Positions 1 through 12,893 are shown, numbered from the stretch's first letter. The stretch: 64,000 bases of DNA from Chrysomallon squamiferum (GCA_012295275.1 CM022678.1:7141059-7205058); one strand, 5' to 3'. Made by a program: numbers and translations. The notes: generated by a model from the sequence alone, not told the origin.

Positions 1-663
1 ATATATATATATCTGAAATTTCTGTATATGTTCATGTGTTTTGGTCTCTGTCTGTGTCTTTGTGTGTGTGTATCTGTTTGTTTGCATATGTATGTATATT
101 AATAAATAAATAAATACATACATAAATAAACAAATAAAACAACAAATAAACAAACAAACAAATTGCAGAAATAAATGAACACATTAACTAATTAAAAATA
201 TTTAGTCTGTTATTCTTAATTTCTTTATTTTTTACTTTATGTTTGTGTTTATATGTGTGGAGTGTGAGTGTTTGTGTAGAAAATGTGTGTATATATTTAT
301 TTGTGTGTTTGTGTCTGTATCTGTAATATATAAATTTATATATTTTGTGGTTTATTGTCTGTTATGTGATTTTGTCTGTCTATGTGTATGTGTGTGTGTT
401 TGTGTATGTAGGGAGGCAAGGTGGCAGTTGGAAATAGCAAAACTGAAGGTGGAGAGACAAACAGACAAATGGACATACAGAAGAAACAGACATGGTGATT
501 GAATTTTTATTTTTTTTTAATTTATATTATTTAACTTTAGTTGCTCTTGTTTTTAAAGTTTTGTTTTATTTAGGTTTTTTTTAAATAAAATTAATAACAC
601 ATCATCCATTATAAACAATTTCTTGACCTTTTTGCACGGGTTATCATTAACCAGTCAGTAAAT
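1..663. other. spacer downstream of the 187-aa gene; no gene seen
   Basis: Low-complexity AT-rich and GT-rich sequence with AAAT/AAAC-type tracts. A cysteine/valine-rich open frame at 239-502 comes only from TGTGTG and TTTATG runs. The right part may hold the 3' UTR of the minus-strand gene ending at 664. Nothing else can be supported. Confidence 0.6.
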
Positions 664-935
664 TCAAGGACACCAACCTTTCATAGACATAAAAGTTTTT
701 TTCAGACAGCCGCTCACCTCTACAAGGGTACCGTCATAGATTTTTCCAGCTTTCACAGATCGCACTCTTTCATTCGACCGTTTTATTGCCTGAAGGATCT
801 TCTCATAGCCAGCTTTTGAATGTACATCAATAACTTGGGTGTCCAGTGATTCTGACTGCAAATCACATTACAGTAGTTTATATTTATTTATTTATTTATA
901 TATATATAAGATATATATGTATATATATACATATA

Positions 936-1022
<87 letters not shown>

Positions 1023-1380
1023 TGTGTATATGGGCATGTAGAAAGGCAGTGAAACAGAGAAAAATAACCAGAATAAAATAAATGATAGATGGAGACAGGT
1101 AGGTAGTCAGATAAACTGAATTACAGACAAGTAAACATTTATATATATAGAGAGAGATAGATTGATAGAGAGATAGATAGATATTGATATAGTCTATGTA
1201 CAGAATCTAATCAAATATATATGACAACAGAATATTCATTCTTAAAAACACACACACATATATATACACACACTTACTTACAATTATATATATATATATA
1301 TAAATAAATATATATATATATAGTCTATATGCAGAATCTAATCAAATATATATAAGACAAAAGAATATTCATTCTTAAGA

Positions 1381-1415
<35 letters not shown>

Positions 1416-3449
1416 AACACTTACAAACAGACACACTAAAAACCTAATTTCTACATAGTTTTATAACACTCAGAAACACACTTAACCTGTGAGTTTTTTT
1501 CTACTGACTCAAATGATAAAATAACCAAATACATTAAACAGCTGGCACTTATATAAATAAATATAACAACTAAATACATACCAGATGCGACGTATCTTCT
1601 ACTGGAGGCATCACGTCTTGCTCTTTCTCAATTATGTACGAATGCATCTGAAATTTCTGAAAATGAATGTACAGATGAATGGATAAATGCATGGAGACTT
1701 TGCATGGATGGATACATTGACAGATGAATGAGAGAAGAATGGATAAAGAGAATAATGGATGCATGGATGGGAGAATAGATATATGGACAAATGAAAGGAA
1801 GATTGAAAGAGCAAACAAAGTGAATGTGTTAATATCTGTACATATTTTAGTACTGAGTTACTTTTCTTTTATGGTTAATTTAATAGCTATCATTTAAAAA
1901 ACAGTCTTGAAAAATTATAATTTGAGTATAATTAACAAATTAACCTTTAATGACCCAACATACTTAATAATAATTATTATTATTATTATCATTTCTATTA
2001 TTAGGTGTCATTTATTATAAATTTCTTGTAAAATTATGGAGAAAAAAAAAGAAACACAGAAGAATTAACAATAATAATTATTATTATTACTACTATTTGG
2101 TGTCAGTTATTTTATATTTCTAATAACATTATGAAGGAAAAAAAACAAAAAAACATAGCATAATTGTAATCATTACTTGTGCCAATTGCATATTTTACAG
2201 AACATCAAAATTAAAAAGATTTAAAAAAATTTATATAAAAATTAAAAAAAGAAAAAAGAAAAACATAAAATAATCATAACCATTACTTGTTGCATATTTT
2301 TCAGATAAAAAAAAAATCATAATAATTATATAAAAATTAAAAAAAGAAAAAAGAAAAACATAGCATAATCATAACCATTACTTTCAGAAAATCAAAAAAA
2401 AAAAAAAAAAATTATTTAAAAATTAAAAAAGTGAAAAAAAGAAAAACATAAAATATTTGTAATTATTACTTGTGCCAGTTGCATATTTTTCAGAATATCA
2501 AAATTAAAACAAAATTAAACAAAATTATATAAAAATCAAAAATAAGAAAAACAGAACATAATCATAACCATTACTTATGCCAGTTGCATATTTTTCAGAA
2601 CATCAAAAAAAATCAAAAATTAAATTATATAAAAAAAATCAAAAACAGAAAAAAAGAAAAACATAATATAATCATCACCATTAATTATGCCACTTACATA
2701 TTCTAAAAAACATCACAAAAAAAAAAAAAAAAATTAAAAAAAATTATACAAAATTCAAAATTGATACCTTTGTTGCTAAGGGGTTTTCCAGTGTATGCAT
2801 AATAAGGTCTCTGGTATCGAGAATAATTTCTCCCGTGGGTCTGTAGGTGACACCAAACGGGGAGAAGAAGCCAGTGGACAGATTGTTCTCTCTTCTGTTG
2901 AATGTGTCCTTCCACAGATCTTCAGATCTCCACTCCTCAACGCGACTGCCATCTTCTCTCCAAACCTTCTTACAGATATAGATCGGTTTGTCTGAAATAA
3001 TTTTTTTTTTATTTTTTCAAATAATGATGTGAAATAAATAGTAAGAATTTAAACAAAGACAGACACACACACACACAAATGTTTGTAAAACTTTTATATA
3101 TGTATATGTGTGTGTATATATGTGTGTATATGTATATATATATAGATATGTGTGTGTGGATGTGTTTGTGTATATATATTTTAAATGTCATGATATATAT
3201 ATATATATATCATGACATTTAAATTTTTACAAAAATATTTGATTTTATGTAGCAGCTGAAATTGAAAATATTATTGAACAGTTTAAAACGTTATTTAGGA
3301 AATGGCTCTAACATCTCTGTTCAGTATGCTTTATATATTGTGTAATAAAATTATTGAATATAAAGTTTCATCTTACTCTCTGGTGCATAGTATTTGCGTT
3401 TCATGAACTTTCCAGCCAAACATTTGTGTATTGGGGGCCGATACTCCAT
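664..3449 (-). CDS. uncharacterised 187-aa protein, 4 exons
   Basis: Rebuilt from four minus-strand exons: 3449-3377, 2991-2768, 1656-1582 and 855-664. The phases join exactly (1, 0, 0), all introns are GT-AG, and the total is 187 codons plus stop. The start is the ATG at 3449, preceded in frame by a stop two codons upstream. The protein begins MEYRPPIHK, is basic near its N-terminus ([11 protein letters not shown]), and has an aromatic/proline-rich middle ([16 protein letters not shown]). Its C-terminus is lysine-rich ([21 protein letters not shown]) and ends GWCP. There is no signal peptide, membrane segment or motif I can name, so function is unknown. The short Pro/Tyr/Arg-rich make-up resembles small axonemal or mitochondrial proteins, but that is only an impression. 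It is head-to-head with the PDIA6-derived gene at 5041. Codon continuity across four exons makes it a convincing gene. Confidence 0.68.
937..1019. repeat. (TA)n microsatellite in the last intron of the 187-aa gene
   Basis: About 40 uninterrupted TA dinucleotides lie about 80 bp upstream of the last exon. Imperfect TTTA and ATATAAG tracts precede them. Confidence 0.9.
1190..1385. repeat. two direct copies of a ~65-bp segment
   Basis: The segment containing GCAGAATCTAATCAAATATATA and GAATATTCATTCTTAA occurs at about 1192-1255 and again at about 1322-1387. Both copies are followed by CA runs. They sit in the third intron of the 187-aa gene. Confidence 0.75.
2150..2710. repeat. intronic minisatellite, about six ~90-110-bp units
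   Basis: Units share ATCATAACCATTACTTGTGC, GTTGCATATTTTTCAGAACATC and a poly-A-rich stretch. I count roughly six diverged units. The array occupies the part of the second intron next to the 5' splice site of exon 2 (2768 on the minus strand). Confidence 0.8.
3178..3224. repeat. perfect AT-cored palindrome
   Basis: TTTAAATGTCATGA is followed by an alternating AT core and then TCATGACATTTAAA. This could form a long hairpin or cruciform in the first intron of the 187-aa gene. Confidence 0.85.
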
Positions 3450-3962
3450 GTCTTAAAGATAAAACAAATCATTTGATCTTCAGGGTATATAATGTGAGAA
3501 ATAGCTGTAATCATAAAAACACGCGCGCGCGCGCACGCACGCATACATACAGTCGATTTGATAATGTTATTGTAGTTACTAAAATGATGATGATGGTGAC
3601 GATAAAAATGATGGTGATAATAATTAAAATTAAAATTAAAATTAATAACCGAGAATTGTAATAATCATCGATGGCGATGAACTAACGACATAAAATGTTT
3701 CTGCAAAAAATAAACCAAGTATGAAATATAACTTTTAGGTCCTTTGTTCAGATAGCTAGAGATGATTTCACAAATTCCGAAATTTTTTATATTTAAATAT
3801 AACAATTATAATGACAAAAAATAAAATTAAAGAACAAAACAAACCCGAATTACCCACCTACGAAACTATGGTTTAATTTGCTGCGCGTAACTACGCAGTT
3901 TTCTCTGACGTCATAAGCTAGTCCAAAAAATGTAGTGTTTGTGCCCACAACTCGTTGCTCGT

Positions 3963-3997
<35 letters not shown>

Positions 3998-4075
3998 GAC
4001 ACAAGTTGTGGTTCAATTAAAAATGTTTTAAATAGAATTTTATCTTTGTTTGGTTCAAGCTGTGGAAAGAGAATT

Positions 4076-4120
<45 letters not shown>

Positions 4121-4527
4121 GGTTGTGTATGAGTAACTGTTTCGAATATAGTGGCAGTCGTATCGGATAATATTAATTATGTAAACCTATATACAAATCT
4201 AATGCTAATCTACTTTTATAATGACGAAACCGATACGCATCTGGAGCGGTTTGCAATACAAATAAATGTAAAATGGCAAAATTGACAGCTGATTAAATTA
4301 TTACTCCGAAGGTCTTGGAGTGTCATATGTACTTTAGAATTATATTTCAAAGTGATCATAAAATAACGATAACAGTTATGATGATAAATATGATGATAAA
4401 AAGGACGATGTTGATGATGATTATGATGATAAAACCAACTCGTAAAAGACGAAAAAAACCCAGCAAATTTGAATGATGTTCCCTGCATATGGCTTTTAAT
4501 TTTATGATTTATTATTTTTTTCCTCGA

Positions 4528-4559
<32 letters not shown>

Positions 4560-5040
4560 TGCATACATATATATATACACACACACAGGCATACATACAT
4601 ACATACATACATACATTTTATAATTATTATAATTTTAAAAACAGATTGGCTCTATCACGCGACTGGAAAAATAACAAATAAATAATAATAAAAGAAAAGA
4701 AGAAATAATAGTGATTATAAAATAAAACATGAAAAGTAATTATAAAACAAACAAAAAAAAGTAATTATAAAATAAAATAAAACAAAACAAAATAAACAGT
4801 TTTCTGTATAACACTAGTCAACAAATTTTGAAATTTAATAAATTACTGGCCAGTTTATTATATAATATTACTACGAAGCGCGTGATATTTTGAATATGTA
4901 AATTTCATAGAGAAATTTTTTATTTTTTTTTTTTTTTTTTTTTTATATAAAATTGACCAATAAGAGATCAGTACAATTTTAGAATTTTTAATCCGACACG
5001 TATTCCGTATTTTATCGAAACGATTTCTTTAGGAGACAAC
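3450..5040. other. divergent spacer between the 187-aa gene and the PDIA6-derived gene
   Basis: This 1.6-kb region separates two divergent start codons, so both promoters should lie here. It holds CT repeats (3961-3998), AAT repeats (4077-4119), CA repeats (about 4536-4560), poly-T (about 4920-4944) and a CRE-like octamer at 3906. No exon could be supported. Confidence 0.6.
3906..3913. promoter_or_regulatory. CRE-like palindrome TGACGTCA
   Basis: A perfect TGACGTCA (CREB/ATF consensus) lies about 460 bp upstream of the 187-aa gene's ATG and 1.1 kb from the PDIA6-derived gene. An 8-bp match may be chance. Its position in a divergent promoter spacer, in one of the few GC-richer patches, is the reason to list it. 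Confidence 0.3.
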
Positions 5041-5074
5041 ATGTTAGGTACGTTTTCAACTGAGAACAAAATAT

Positions 5075-5142
<68 letters not shown>

Positions 5143-5334
5143 ATCTCTCTGTCTGTCTGTCTGTGTCTGTCTGTGTGTCTGATTCGCTGTCTTTCTATCA
5201 GTACATCTGCATGTATGTCCATTTTTTTAGTTTTTAAAAACAATGTTTTATACATTCATTCATTCATTCATTCATTATTTATATATTTATTTATTTATTT
5301 ATTTATAGTGTAAATACGTCCTTGTGTCCATACG

Positions 5335-5370
<36 letters not shown>

Positions 5371-5549
5371 TAGCTGCTGTTGTATTCTTTGTTTGTCTAA
5401 CCACGGGTGTGGTTGTGTCTGAAGAGGACCAGTTTGATAAGCATGACAACATTGTCAAGCTAACTGACAAAACTTTCAATGAAACCGTTTTTGAAGATTA
5501 CCAAGTCTTATGGTTTATTCTGTTTTATGACCATTCTAAGTAAGTAGTT

Positions 5550-5582
<33 letters not shown>

Positions 5583-5712
5583 GAAGTAGTAGCAGTAGCA
5601 GTAGCAGTAACAGTAGTAGTAGTAGAAGTAGTAGCAGTAGCAGTAGTAGTATCGTTATTATTATTATTATTATTTCTAGTGCTACTGTTACTACTACTAC
5701 TATTACTATTGC

Positions 5713-5743
<31 letters not shown>

Positions 5744-8700
5744 TGTTGTTGTTAATGTTATTGTTATTATTATTATTATTATTGTTAATATTATTATTAT
5801 TTTATTAACTAACGGATTAAGACAAATTTGTTCTGAATATAATCGTATTCATATTTGGGAAGTGTAAAACATATTGTATGGGAAACATTGTATGGAAAAT
5901 ATTGTATGGAAAATATTGCATGTGAAACTATGGACGGGAAATGTTGCATGGGTAACATTTGTAATTATTATTGTAATCAATACATATTTGTAAATTTATT
6001 CTAATTAATATAATCATATATATATATAAAATAATGATTATAAATAAATATTGATTATTATAACTATAAATATAATTATATTTATTAGAATAAATATTAC
6101 AAATATATATATATATATATATATATAATTTTTATTTTTTATTGCATATATATATATATATATATATGTAATCTTTATTCTGCTTCAAAACATCGGTAAG
6201 GTACCAATACATGCAACATAAATTCAACACCCGCATTCCAACTGAAACATTTACGATCACGCGATACATTCTACGTTACGAAACTTAAATTCAGCATCTA
6301 AATTCCATTTCAAGGGTTTTTGCAAGAACACTGTGTTGGTCCTGAAACATATTTACAAGTACATGTGCGGTGTGTGCGGCATACATGTAACTTTGCAGTC
6401 ACGAGATGAAATTCCATATTCAGTATTCTAAATGAACATATGTTTTTGATCGACTCGTGTCATATGTTATCATAAATTCATAATCTACATTCCTAGTTTG
6501 ATATGTTTATGGCATATGACAGTGAAAGAAAGACATTGATAATATATACATACATAGATACACACATACATACATACATACATAAATACAGACATTCAGA
6601 CAGACATACAAACATACATACATACATACATATATATATATAGATAGATAGATAGATAGATATGTAATTCTAATTAATACATTTATATATATATATATAT
6701 AAGGATAAATTCTTTTCAAACTTGATGAACTAAGATTCTAATTAAATACATTTACACGACATAGTCATATTCGGACAAAAATGCTTAAATTGAACATGTT
6801 TGAACAGAATGCAAGTTCTAACTTAACACTTTATCTTCATAACGTAAATAAAGCATATTTGTAAATGCTCAGTATTATAAATAAATCCATAATCTATAAT
6901 CAAACCATTGACTAAGAGTGGACGTATAAATTCTAAATATAGCAACAGAAATTCGTAATTCCTTATCTTAGTTCATCAAGTTTGAACAAAATTTAAATAA
7001 AAAATAGATTACTATTAGTATATATGCAAATTACTCATACCACCAATGAATATTTTCAAAAAAGTTTTAAAAACCATTGATGCGATAACTAAAGAGCGTG
7101 TCTAATGAGAATAAAAAACGAAACCATATCAATGCTTAGTTTTTTAATTGAATGCACAGAAGATAAATGTCATTTACCTCAGACACTTTCACTTAAGGGG
7201 CACAGAAAAAATAGAAGATGAAACGTACTTTTTAAAATTGTAGTTTTTTTTACCCCAAAATGACGTGTTTCTTAGACTTTGGGCCGGTTTTGATGAAATA
7301 CGTCTCATTTGAAAGTTAATTTTTAACTCTTTCCTTGATAAGTGCAAACTAAATTGATGTCAGCTTTTGACCTTTTGTTTGACTTTGAATTCGATCTTGT
7401 AATTCAACTGACCTTGAAATGACGTCAAGTCAGAATTAAACTCCAAGATTTTACCAACAACATACATAAAAAAATTCCCAGGCGTAAAATGTTTTTTTTT
7501 TAGTTGTAAACTACACTTAAAGTGGACACACCTGACTATAAAATGTCCATTTTGGCATTTCTAAGGCAGAATCGAAGATGGTAGTGTGGACATTTTCCTT
7601 TTTGGGACTACCCTAAAGTCTTTTTATAATTATACACAGAAAATAGCATTCGGCCATTAATAAAACATTTTCAGGGCAATGTTTGGAATAGGAAATACAC
7701 AGGCATACAGAATGGAACAGAACATTCAGAAACTAACTGTCGTAATAACTCATATTTGATTTAGTTAAAAATATCAACCACAATTGTGACTGAATTTGTT
7801 AAGATAATGTTAATTAGGATATGTTAAGTTAAAAGAGAGCAAAAACTCAGGAAAAGACAAGCAGATGTTCACATGTACACACTACCAGACCCCATCTCTG
7901 TCTTCTCTCTGACCCTTAATTCCTGAGCATTATCACATCTCTCTATCTCTCTGTGTATTTTAAAATGATCAATAACAGCTGTCATAAAACTATTAAATTC
8001 CGCCCTGAAAGGCTTTATCAACCTAAGTACCAATTTATTATTATTATTATTATTATTATAACTAAAGGTAATGATATTATGTGTCAAAGTAACGATATTC
8101 ATAATGCTAGACTGTTTTGTTTCACTGGAGTGACTGATAAATACACATATCAAAAACAAAATAAAATAAATGCTATAAAATAGGATATACCACAAACGAA
8201 ATACTTATATGTACAAAAAATATTTTTAAAAAATACAAAATTTGGGTAAGTTGAATCAGTAAGTTAATATGAGCAAAATACAACGAATTAACATATTTTT
8301 CTAACTTTTTATCTCTTTTTTTTTTTAAAGCATGCTAACGAAAGTAATCGATGAGTGGACAAAACTGTCGCTATACGTGAAAGTTTGTATTTGATTTTGA
8401 ATAATGAAACACAAACACACACACAACCATATACACAAGCAAACACTCACAACCATATACACAAGCAAACACTCATAACCATATAACAAAGCAAACATAG
8501 AACCATATAATATAAATACATCACCATATTTAACCATATACACAAGCAAACACACACAACCATATACAGAAGCACACACACAACCATATACACAAGCAAA
8601 CACACACAACCATATACAGAAGCTAACACACACAACCATATACACAAGCAAACACACACAACCATATACGCAAGCAAACACACACACAACCATACACGCA

Positions 8701-8984
8701 AGCAAACACACACAACCATATACACACGCAAACACACGTAAACATACGCATAAACTGAAGCATACAAAAATACATACATCAATATTTAACTACAAACATA
8801 CACACACACACACACACACACACATATTTACAAACATGCATAAACATGCATACAAACATACATACATACATACATACAGGCATATCTACCTACATACCAA
8901 CCAACCAACATACATAATATATACATATGCAAACACCTACGTACGGACATATTTATATTGATATATATACACATACACATACAT

Positions 8985-9029
<45 letters not shown>

Positions 9030-9283
9030 CACTCTTTAAGGGATTTATGAAAATTGGTGTTGTAAGTAACGAAGACAGCGTCCTGATTCGCAGATACCAC
9101 GTCCACACGTTTCCAACGGTTATGATATTTTCAAAAACGTTCAGAGAAAAACCCAAAACTTACAAAAGTTGGTATTATTATAAGTATCCCTTATTATCAT
9201 CGTCGTCATCACTTTCGTCATTGTCATAGTTACCATCATCATTAGCGTCATAATCATTATCATATTATCATAGGTCATTCAAC

Positions 9284-9368
<85 letters not shown>

Positions 9369-9450
9369 ATATATTTTTCTCTGTGTGCTAGTATGACTAT
9401 ATATTATTCAGTATTGTTTATGTTAATGTATGCAGCTGTACATGTACTTT

Positions 9451-9531
<81 letters not shown>

Positions 9532-10170
9532 CCTACGCCCAACAAATTAAACTTTAAGTTTCGGAGGTGTGCATGTAAAATTTGTTTTGAATATTAAATG
9601 TTTTTTATTTTTTTTATTTCTAGGTTATTTACTGGCTAGCTATCTACTGCAAGGTGTAACTGGTGAAGCTAAATCTATCGGGTTACTTAGACTGAATGCG
9701 AATGAAGGAAGATCAAATAAGGTTAGTGGGTAATATAGCAGCAACAGTAACAGCAACAACAACAACAACAATGATGATGATGATGATGATGATAATAATA
9801 ATAATAATAGCAACAACAAAAATAATAAAAATAACAAAAATATTGATGATGATGATGATGTTGATGATGATGATAATGAATTTTGATGCACAGTGAATGT
9901 ATTCGTAGTATATATGATATTCAGTAATACGTGTTTGAATTTATTGCAGCTTTCAGCACATAATGTAAAAATAGCTGTTTTATTTCCTTTTTTTTCTTTC
10001 CTTATTTATTTATGTTTCTCTTTATCTAGTTTATTAACTTTTCATTTAATTAATTTTTAAACCTACTCTATTATTTATTTATTTACTTATTTATTTATTT
10101 ACTTATTTATTTATTTATTTATTAATATATTTTATTTATTCTATTTCAGTATCTTCGTGAAGGTTTATGA
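5041..10170 (+). CDS. PDIA6-derived single-thioredoxin-fold protein without CXXC
   Basis: Six exons fit in phase: 5041-5047, 5374-5539, 8331-8382, 9041-9167, 9624-9721 and a provisional last exon 10150-10170, giving 156 aa. The first coding exon is only 7 nt (ATG TTA G), as in the true PDIA6 at 32094. Intron phases 1, 2, 0, 1, 0 equal those of PDIA6, and exon 4 is 127 nt in both. The product has a hydrophobic signal peptide (about 1-18) and a PDI-type strand (NIVKLTDKTFNETV). PDIA6 reads FYAPW-CGHC here; this protein reads FYDHS-N and then joins EWTKLSLYVK, matching PDIA6 [10 protein letters not shown]. So the redox motif is gone, while the cis-proline region (TFPTVMIF, P100) and one fold remain. 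The second thioredoxin domain and KDEL are absent. It is probably a non-catalytic ER lumen or secreted binding protein. Donors GTTTGT, GTTGGT and GTTAGT are weak. The last exon (ending YLREGL) is uncertain; an alternative acceptor lies at about 9950. Confidence 0.62.
5077..5140. repeat. (CT)n microsatellite
   Basis: About 32 CT units in intron 1 of the PDIA6-derived gene. TTCA and TTTA arrays follow, up to the acceptor at 5373. Confidence 0.9.
5541..5800. repeat. GTA/CAG and ATT trinucleotide block
   Basis: Imperfect AGT, AGC and ATT trinucleotide arrays begin directly after the 5' splice site of exon 2 of the PDIA6-derived gene. Confidence 0.85.
7945..8285 (+). repeat. dispersed repeat family A, copy 1
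   Basis: About 340 bp, related over its length to 34890-35245 in the same orientation. Shared blocks include AATAACAGCTGTCATAAAAC, an internal ATT microsatellite, GACTGATAAATACACAT and the end block GAGCAAA. It ends about 45 bp before exon 3 of the PDIA6-derived gene. No terminal inverted repeats or coding capacity are visible, so it is probably a short non-autonomous retroposon or other interspersed element. Confidence 0.75.
8404..8745. repeat. minisatellite, ~24-28-bp CA-rich units
   Basis: More than ten variants of AACCATATACACAAGCAAAC are arrayed just after the 5' splice site of exon 3 (8382) of the PDIA6-derived gene. The array gives long artefact frames rich in Cys, Val and Tyr on the minus strand. 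A CA repeat follows at about 8789-8823. Confidence 0.88.
9285..9530 (+). repeat. GA-flanked dispersed repeat family B, copy 1
   Basis: A core at about 9369-9456 is sandwiched between two pure GA arrays (9285-9367 and 9455-9528). The core (TTTTTCTCTGTGTGCTAGTA, TTCAGTATTGTTTATGTTAA, TGTACTTTCA) reappears in reverse orientation at 13612-13735, also beside CT/GA arrays. It lies in intron 4 of the PDIA6-derived gene. Confidence 0.75.
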
Positions 10171-10844
10171 TGAAGACATTCATCTCCTTTCACTAACAAC
10201 ATTTTAGTCTACAGGATTGGAATAACATATATACATAGCTTTAATATTTTGATATATATACAATTTATTCGTTCTTTCTTCATCTTTCCTTTCTTTATTC
10301 TTCCCTTTTCTTTCATTCTTCTTTTCCCTTTTCCTTTATTTTTCTTTTTCTTTCTTCTATTTTTTTTTTTTTTTTCTATCCAGGTTTCGCCTGTTCCAGA
10401 CTTCAAGAACCTATACTCTTCTTTCTCTCTCTCTCTCTTTTTTTTTTTTTTGAGATAATTTAATATTTTATGTATCGCGATTTTGGGTATCGCGTATTGC
10501 TTGCCCTTTTCATTCGTTTATGGTAACCCTTATTGTTGTTTAATGCATATATATATATATATTTGTTTGTTTGTTTGTTTGTTGTTGTTTTTATTACAAA
10601 ACTTGAAAAGCCAGTGTATTCAAAATACGTAAGTATAACAATGTCCATTTATATTATTTGATTTCCAGTAAAAAGTACTGATCGTTATCGTTCACTTTGA
10701 TTCCTCGAACTTTTTTTATTTAAAATTATATATCATGGCTGTGACCCCGTTCAAAAGTTCGGGGAAACGAGAACATTAAGCAAATAATAAGTAAATAAAT
10801 AAATAAAAGATTATATATTATATATCCATTATTATTATTATTAA

Positions 10845-10894
<50 letters not shown>

Positions 10895-11484
10895 TTTAAA
10901 ATCAAAACACAATTTTAAAAAGAAGGAAGAAATTTTGAAGTAAGCTCATAAATTTCAAAACATGATAAAACCGTCAGTGTTACAGAATTATTTTAAATTT
11001 TAAACGTAAAATGAAAATTATACGAAGCAGTGTATAATTAAGTCTCTTTCGATGGCCGTAACTACATTGAGGCAAATGAGGCAATTGCCTCATACCCGAA
11101 ATTGAATATGTTTATTATTATTATTATTTTTTTATATATATACAAATATTTTATTTAAACAGTTTAAAGTATAAATGGCTAGAATCGAGGAGCTTTAGGG
11201 GGCTTATTGTTTTTGACATGCTCCGCTCGTCGATTAAGCGTTTTTGTCTCATTTTAAAACGAGTCTAGTGACGGCCATGTTTTCATCCAGCTTTATTTCA
11301 GCAGTATCTGTAAACCACATCATCAGCTACCGATCCTCTTTCGGTATAGAGAAACGATAATCCAGACGTGTATAACTGCCCACTGAGTAGACAGTTAAAA
11401 AAAAAAAAACGGGAGGTTGTTCGACTAAAATAATGTCCAGAAAATTTGTACTAGGCCTTCCGATAATAATAATAATAATAATAA

Positions 11485-11515
<31 letters not shown>

Positions 11516-11937
11516 AAAAAATTCGACTTTTATCGCACAAATGAACTAGTCAAAATAAAAATTGTTGCAAAGGCGCCATTTGTGAAAAAATGGTCAGAGG
11601 TGTCGCTGCCTTGCTCACCCACTATCTAATAAAATAGATAATAAATAGAACATTTTTTTTTTTTTTTTTTTATAATTAATTTTGATATTTTAATGGTATT
11701 ATTAATGAAAGGCGCGTGGTTGATGATGTTTGAGAATTAGTATTAATTGTAAACTTCGATAGTTCAGTCACCATGTTTATCTCTGTTTTATTTGTTTTCT
11801 TCCATTTGTGAATAAGAATCAGCATGCCAAAAAAAAAAAAAAAAAATAAAATAAAATAAGAATCAAAGAAAGAAAAAAAAAAAACCAAATATTAATGCAA
11901 ACTTCGAAATGCAGATAAGAATGGTGTTGCTTTTCCA

Positions 11938-11974
<37 letters not shown>

Positions 11975-12369
11975 TATGGTGTTAATATTAATCCAAAATG
12001 AACTGTGGTTATTGCTACTGAACTTTCGGGAACACATCTTTTTAGAACAATGCTAAAACATGATCACTAAACGTGAATCGACAAACTAAAATTTCGCATC
12101 TACCCATTATGAATATCGATCATTTTTGGCGATTTCTCGCTTAGAGCAAACAATCTAAATCTAATAGGGACAGACATCACTGAACCCATTTTCTAAATAT
12201 TTACCATCATTAATTGTGAGGTGATAGGTTTTTTTTTTCTTTTTTACTAGTGCTGCTACTACTACTCATGTTTGTACTACTACTGCTACACTACCGCCAT
12301 TACTACAACTACTGACATTATTACTATTTCATAACCTTCTTCTTCTTCTACTACTACTACTAATAATAA

Positions 12370-12420
<51 letters not shown>

Positions 12421-12458
12421 GTCTTCTAGTGCTTGTTCGTGTAGTTTTTAATAGTTTC

Positions 12459-12490
<32 letters not shown>

Positions 12491-12845
12491 GTTTGTCTAA
12501 TTAGTATAATAAAAATGATTTTTTTCCTTTCATTTTTGTGTTTTCATTTTTAAATTATTGAAGGAACTCATAACTGACAAACAACAGTTGGATGATTAAA
12601 TAACTTCATTTACATTGAAATTAAATGATTTTTTGATTACTTGTGATGATTATAAATATAACAGAACATTACGCAATTGTCTTATAGAAAAGGTACATTT
12701 CTTTTTGTCCCATCGTATATAATTTGAATATTTAATATGTCTTTATTATATATTAAATACAATTTCATTATTTATATTTTTATTGTTTATTTTACGTTTT
12801 AAGTAAAGAAATAGCCTGTATTCAGAAATCCGGATACTGTACAGA

Positions 12846-12893
<48 letters not shown>

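Noticed and set aside
4216-4608. 130-codon minus-strand frame
   Set aside because: The N-terminal half translates CA and ATAC repeats and the remainder has no recognisable protein features.
7421-7428. Second TGACGTCA
   Set aside because: It lies in the middle of an intron of the PDIA6-derived gene, so the 8-bp match is probably chance.
7664-7740. Candidate third exon of the PDIA6-derived gene after TTTTCAG at 7676
   Set aside because: It is phase-compatible, but the reading has no likeness to PDIA6 exon 3 and its donor is poor. The exon at 8331-8382 gives EWTKLSLYVK, matching [10 protein letters not shown].
8325-8782. 136- and 111-codon Cys/Val/Tyr-rich minus-strand frames
   Set aside because: They are translations of the AACCATATACACAAGC minisatellite. 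The region is the start of an intron on the other strand.
9167-9172. Alternative donor GTATTA for exon 4 of the PDIA6-derived gene
   Set aside because: A better donor by sequence, but the resulting phase gives a TAG in exon 5. The GTTGGT donor keeps the 127-nt length and phase of PDIA6.
9285-9557. Arg-Glu repeat protein frame
   Set aside because: Pure GA microsatellite read-through on either side of the family B core.
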